From Monosporascus cannonballus (lineage: Eukaryota; Ascomycota; Sordariomycetes; Xylariales): a DNA stretch of 64,000 nt. Under the pieces are notes generated by a model. It ran no database searches. It was not told the origin of the DNA and was given only the letters and a program-made list of their open reading frames with translations. A program made the position numbers and the translations under genes. Positions 62,881-64,000 of the stretch are shown here, piece by piece (within the stretch, counting starts at the first letter, position 1; the number at the start of each line of letters is the position of its first letter). The stretch spans positions 1 to 64,000 of the forward strand of contig QJNS01000002.1 in assembly GCA_004154925.1 (NCBI GenBank). Direction: 5' to 3'.

Positions 62881-62895
62881 AGGGATAAAGATCCT

Positions 62896-62911
62896 GGAAA
62901 AGGAAAAATCG
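62896..62911 (+). other. polypurine tract of the chromovirus
   Basis: A purine-rich stretch (GGAAAAGGAAAAATCG) directly abuts the 3' LTR start at 62912. This is where plus-strand DNA synthesis would be primed. The last bases are mixed, as in many fungal Gypsy elements. Confidence 0.65.
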
Positions 62912-63378
62912 TATTATGGCTTAGCAGCCTTAGCTTCTTTAAACGGTCGGGGAGCTTAAGAGCTTAGGCCCCCGACCATACCAAGAGGGTTACGTAACTG
63001 GCTTAAAAAGACTTAATGTACTTAATTAATGTTATAAAAACTTGGCGCCTTAAGCCAATTAAGCCAAAAAATAGGCTTAAAGGGGCTTAAAGGTACTTAA
63101 GGGAAATAACTTATTAAAGGATATTTTAAGCTAATTTAAGTAGTTTAAATTAAGATAAGGATATATACGCTTATTATTTCCATAACCTGGATAACTTTAG
63201 CTTGTAATACTTATTAATACCAATCGTTTGTGATTAACAGTTCGTTACCCAAAACGCCTTTGGTATTACGAGACGTAATACGTTATTATATTTATTGCTT
63301 AGATTCCCACGATACTCCTGCTAATATAAACCCGTCGACTTAAGGTTTAATAGTTGGTTAAACCGCCTAGCCGTCACA
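62912..63378 (+). repeat. 3' LTR of the chromovirus
   Basis: 467 bp, identical in length to the 5' LTR. It starts TATTATGGC (RIP form of TGTTATGGC) and ends CCGTCACA. It is followed by GATAC, the target duplication. Differences from the 5' LTR are almost exclusively C/T and G/A. Confidence 0.92.
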
Positions 63379-63383
63379 GATAC

Positions 63384-64000
63384 AGGCTATAAAAATCAGA
63401 TTTTAAAAGTTTACGAACTATTCTTTAATAGTCTTCGTTAAGTTAATAGCTTATATTTTACGATAAAATATACTTCTAGAAATATTTCCGGCTGGCTCTG
63501 CGTGAAGAGCGTAGTAACTAAATTATTGTTCGACAAACCTATCTTTTTACCATATCACATCATTGTAGCACTTCAGTCTAGCAGTTGAGGGAGCCTTTCC
63601 GTCCAGTTTGCTCGAGGGATTTACCGGATTCGTACGGTATTAGGAGTCAGGCATGACTTAGTTGACCCTTGTGTATCCATGATGGTGGCATAGGCCAAGA
63701 TATTGAAGGCCAGCGCGTCAGTGTAAAGCCACGCGGTATATACTACTAGCATACTACATTTGGGAGGCACCGCGACTTAGCATTTGCCTTCTATCTCTAG
63801 AACCTCATATACAGTTCGCTCGGAGTTCATCTAATGTAGTGCCTGATGTGCATACTGGTTCAATAACTGTATGAATCAGCGTATTCTGGTACAAGGGTGT
63901 TCCAAAGGCTGGTGGTGCCACGCATATGGCGAGACCAATTCTGGAGTTTTTGCTTTATGAAGCATTGCACTATGGGTCCTACCCTTGGGGGTAGAGAACA
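63384..64000. other. right flank, AT-rich relic then ordinary spacer
   Basis: AT-rich sequence continues to about 63480 as the right half of the older element that the chromovirus entered. Composition then returns to balanced. No gene or RNA is seen to the window end. Confidence 0.5.

Larger units (their letters stand above)
56281..63378 (+). mobile_element. structurally complete Gypsy chromovirus, RIP-inactivated, 7098 bp
   Basis: Both LTRs are 467 bp (56281-56747 and 62912-63378) and begin TGTTATGGC or its RIP form. The element is flanked by a perfect 5-bp target duplication GATAC (56276-56280 and 63379-63383). Internal order is leader, gag with zinc knuckle, aspartic protease, RT, RNase H, integrase, chromodomain, an antisense frame, a polypurine tract and the 3' LTR. 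The chromodomain identifies it as a chromovirus, a lineage whose integrase is directed to modified chromatin. LTR differences are nearly all transitions and stop codons replace Gln and Trp codons, so the copy is dead through RIP. Its internal sequence is clearly related to both Gypsy copies in island A, but its U3 differs. Confidence 0.93.

Noticed and set aside
1..64000. CRISPR arrays, bacterial operons or phage modules
   Set aside because: No regularly spaced direct repeats or prokaryotic gene organisation; introns and fungal families are clear.

Overview
The window looks like a chromosome segment of a filamentous ascomycete (Pezizomycotina, most likely Sordariomycetes; the order is not resolved). 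The evidence is short GT...AG introns in the protein genes, fungal-specific families (a Pho80-type cyclin, a PL1 pectate lyase, an M24B aminopeptidase, a CBM21 phosphatase-1 targeting subunit), and large blocks of extreme A+T content in which dead retrotransposons carry only C-to-T and G-to-A type damage, the signature of repeat-induced point mutation (RIP).

Layout: (1) 1-2019, balanced-composition sequence without a convincing gene, but with telomere-like CCTTAACCCTAA units (about 420-475), a dispersed repeat copy (about 1625-1800) and a hairpin cluster ending in CTAG-T that resembles a Helitron 3' end (1947-2012). (2) 2020-15640, AT-rich island A: an inverted chimera of two Gypsy elements (plus-strand 5' half 2020-5632, minus-strand copy 5633-12100), a solo LTR inside the plus-strand part (2472-2883), a 1.5-kb nested LTR element inside the minus-strand part (7188-8692), then an unclassified relic. 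(3) 16-39 kb, the genic part: a thiamine-diphosphate enzyme (17896-19833), a Pho80-like cyclin (22559-23725), a secreted pectate lyase (27071-28128), an Xaa-Pro aminopeptidase (29542-31552), a small putative secreted protein (33217-33693) and, on the minus strand, a Gac1-like phosphatase-1 regulatory subunit (35876-38361). (4) 38.7-55.5 kb, about 16 kb with no gene I can support, broken by a small AT-rich relic at 49160-49880. (5) 55560-63500, AT-rich island C: a structurally complete 7098-bp Gypsy chromovirus with 467-bp LTRs and a GATAC target duplication, in which gag zinc knuckle, protease, RT, RNase H, integrase and a C-terminal chromodomain can still be read through the RIP stops.

The protein genes do not form an evident pathway or cluster. 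They are ordinary housekeeping, regulatory and secreted functions: carbohydrate breakdown outside the cell (pectate lyase), intracellular peptide turnover (aminopeptidase), glycogen/PP1 regulation (Gac1-like) and Pho85-type cyclin signalling.

The most interesting signals are in the mobile DNA: an antisense reading frame downstream of the integrase with Zn2Cys6-like cysteine spacing; a candidate self-priming arrangement in the chromovirus LTR; the inverted chimeric Gypsy; and the nested short LTR element that preserves exact LTR length and target duplication despite heavy RIP. All identifications come from reading the sequence; no database search was run.
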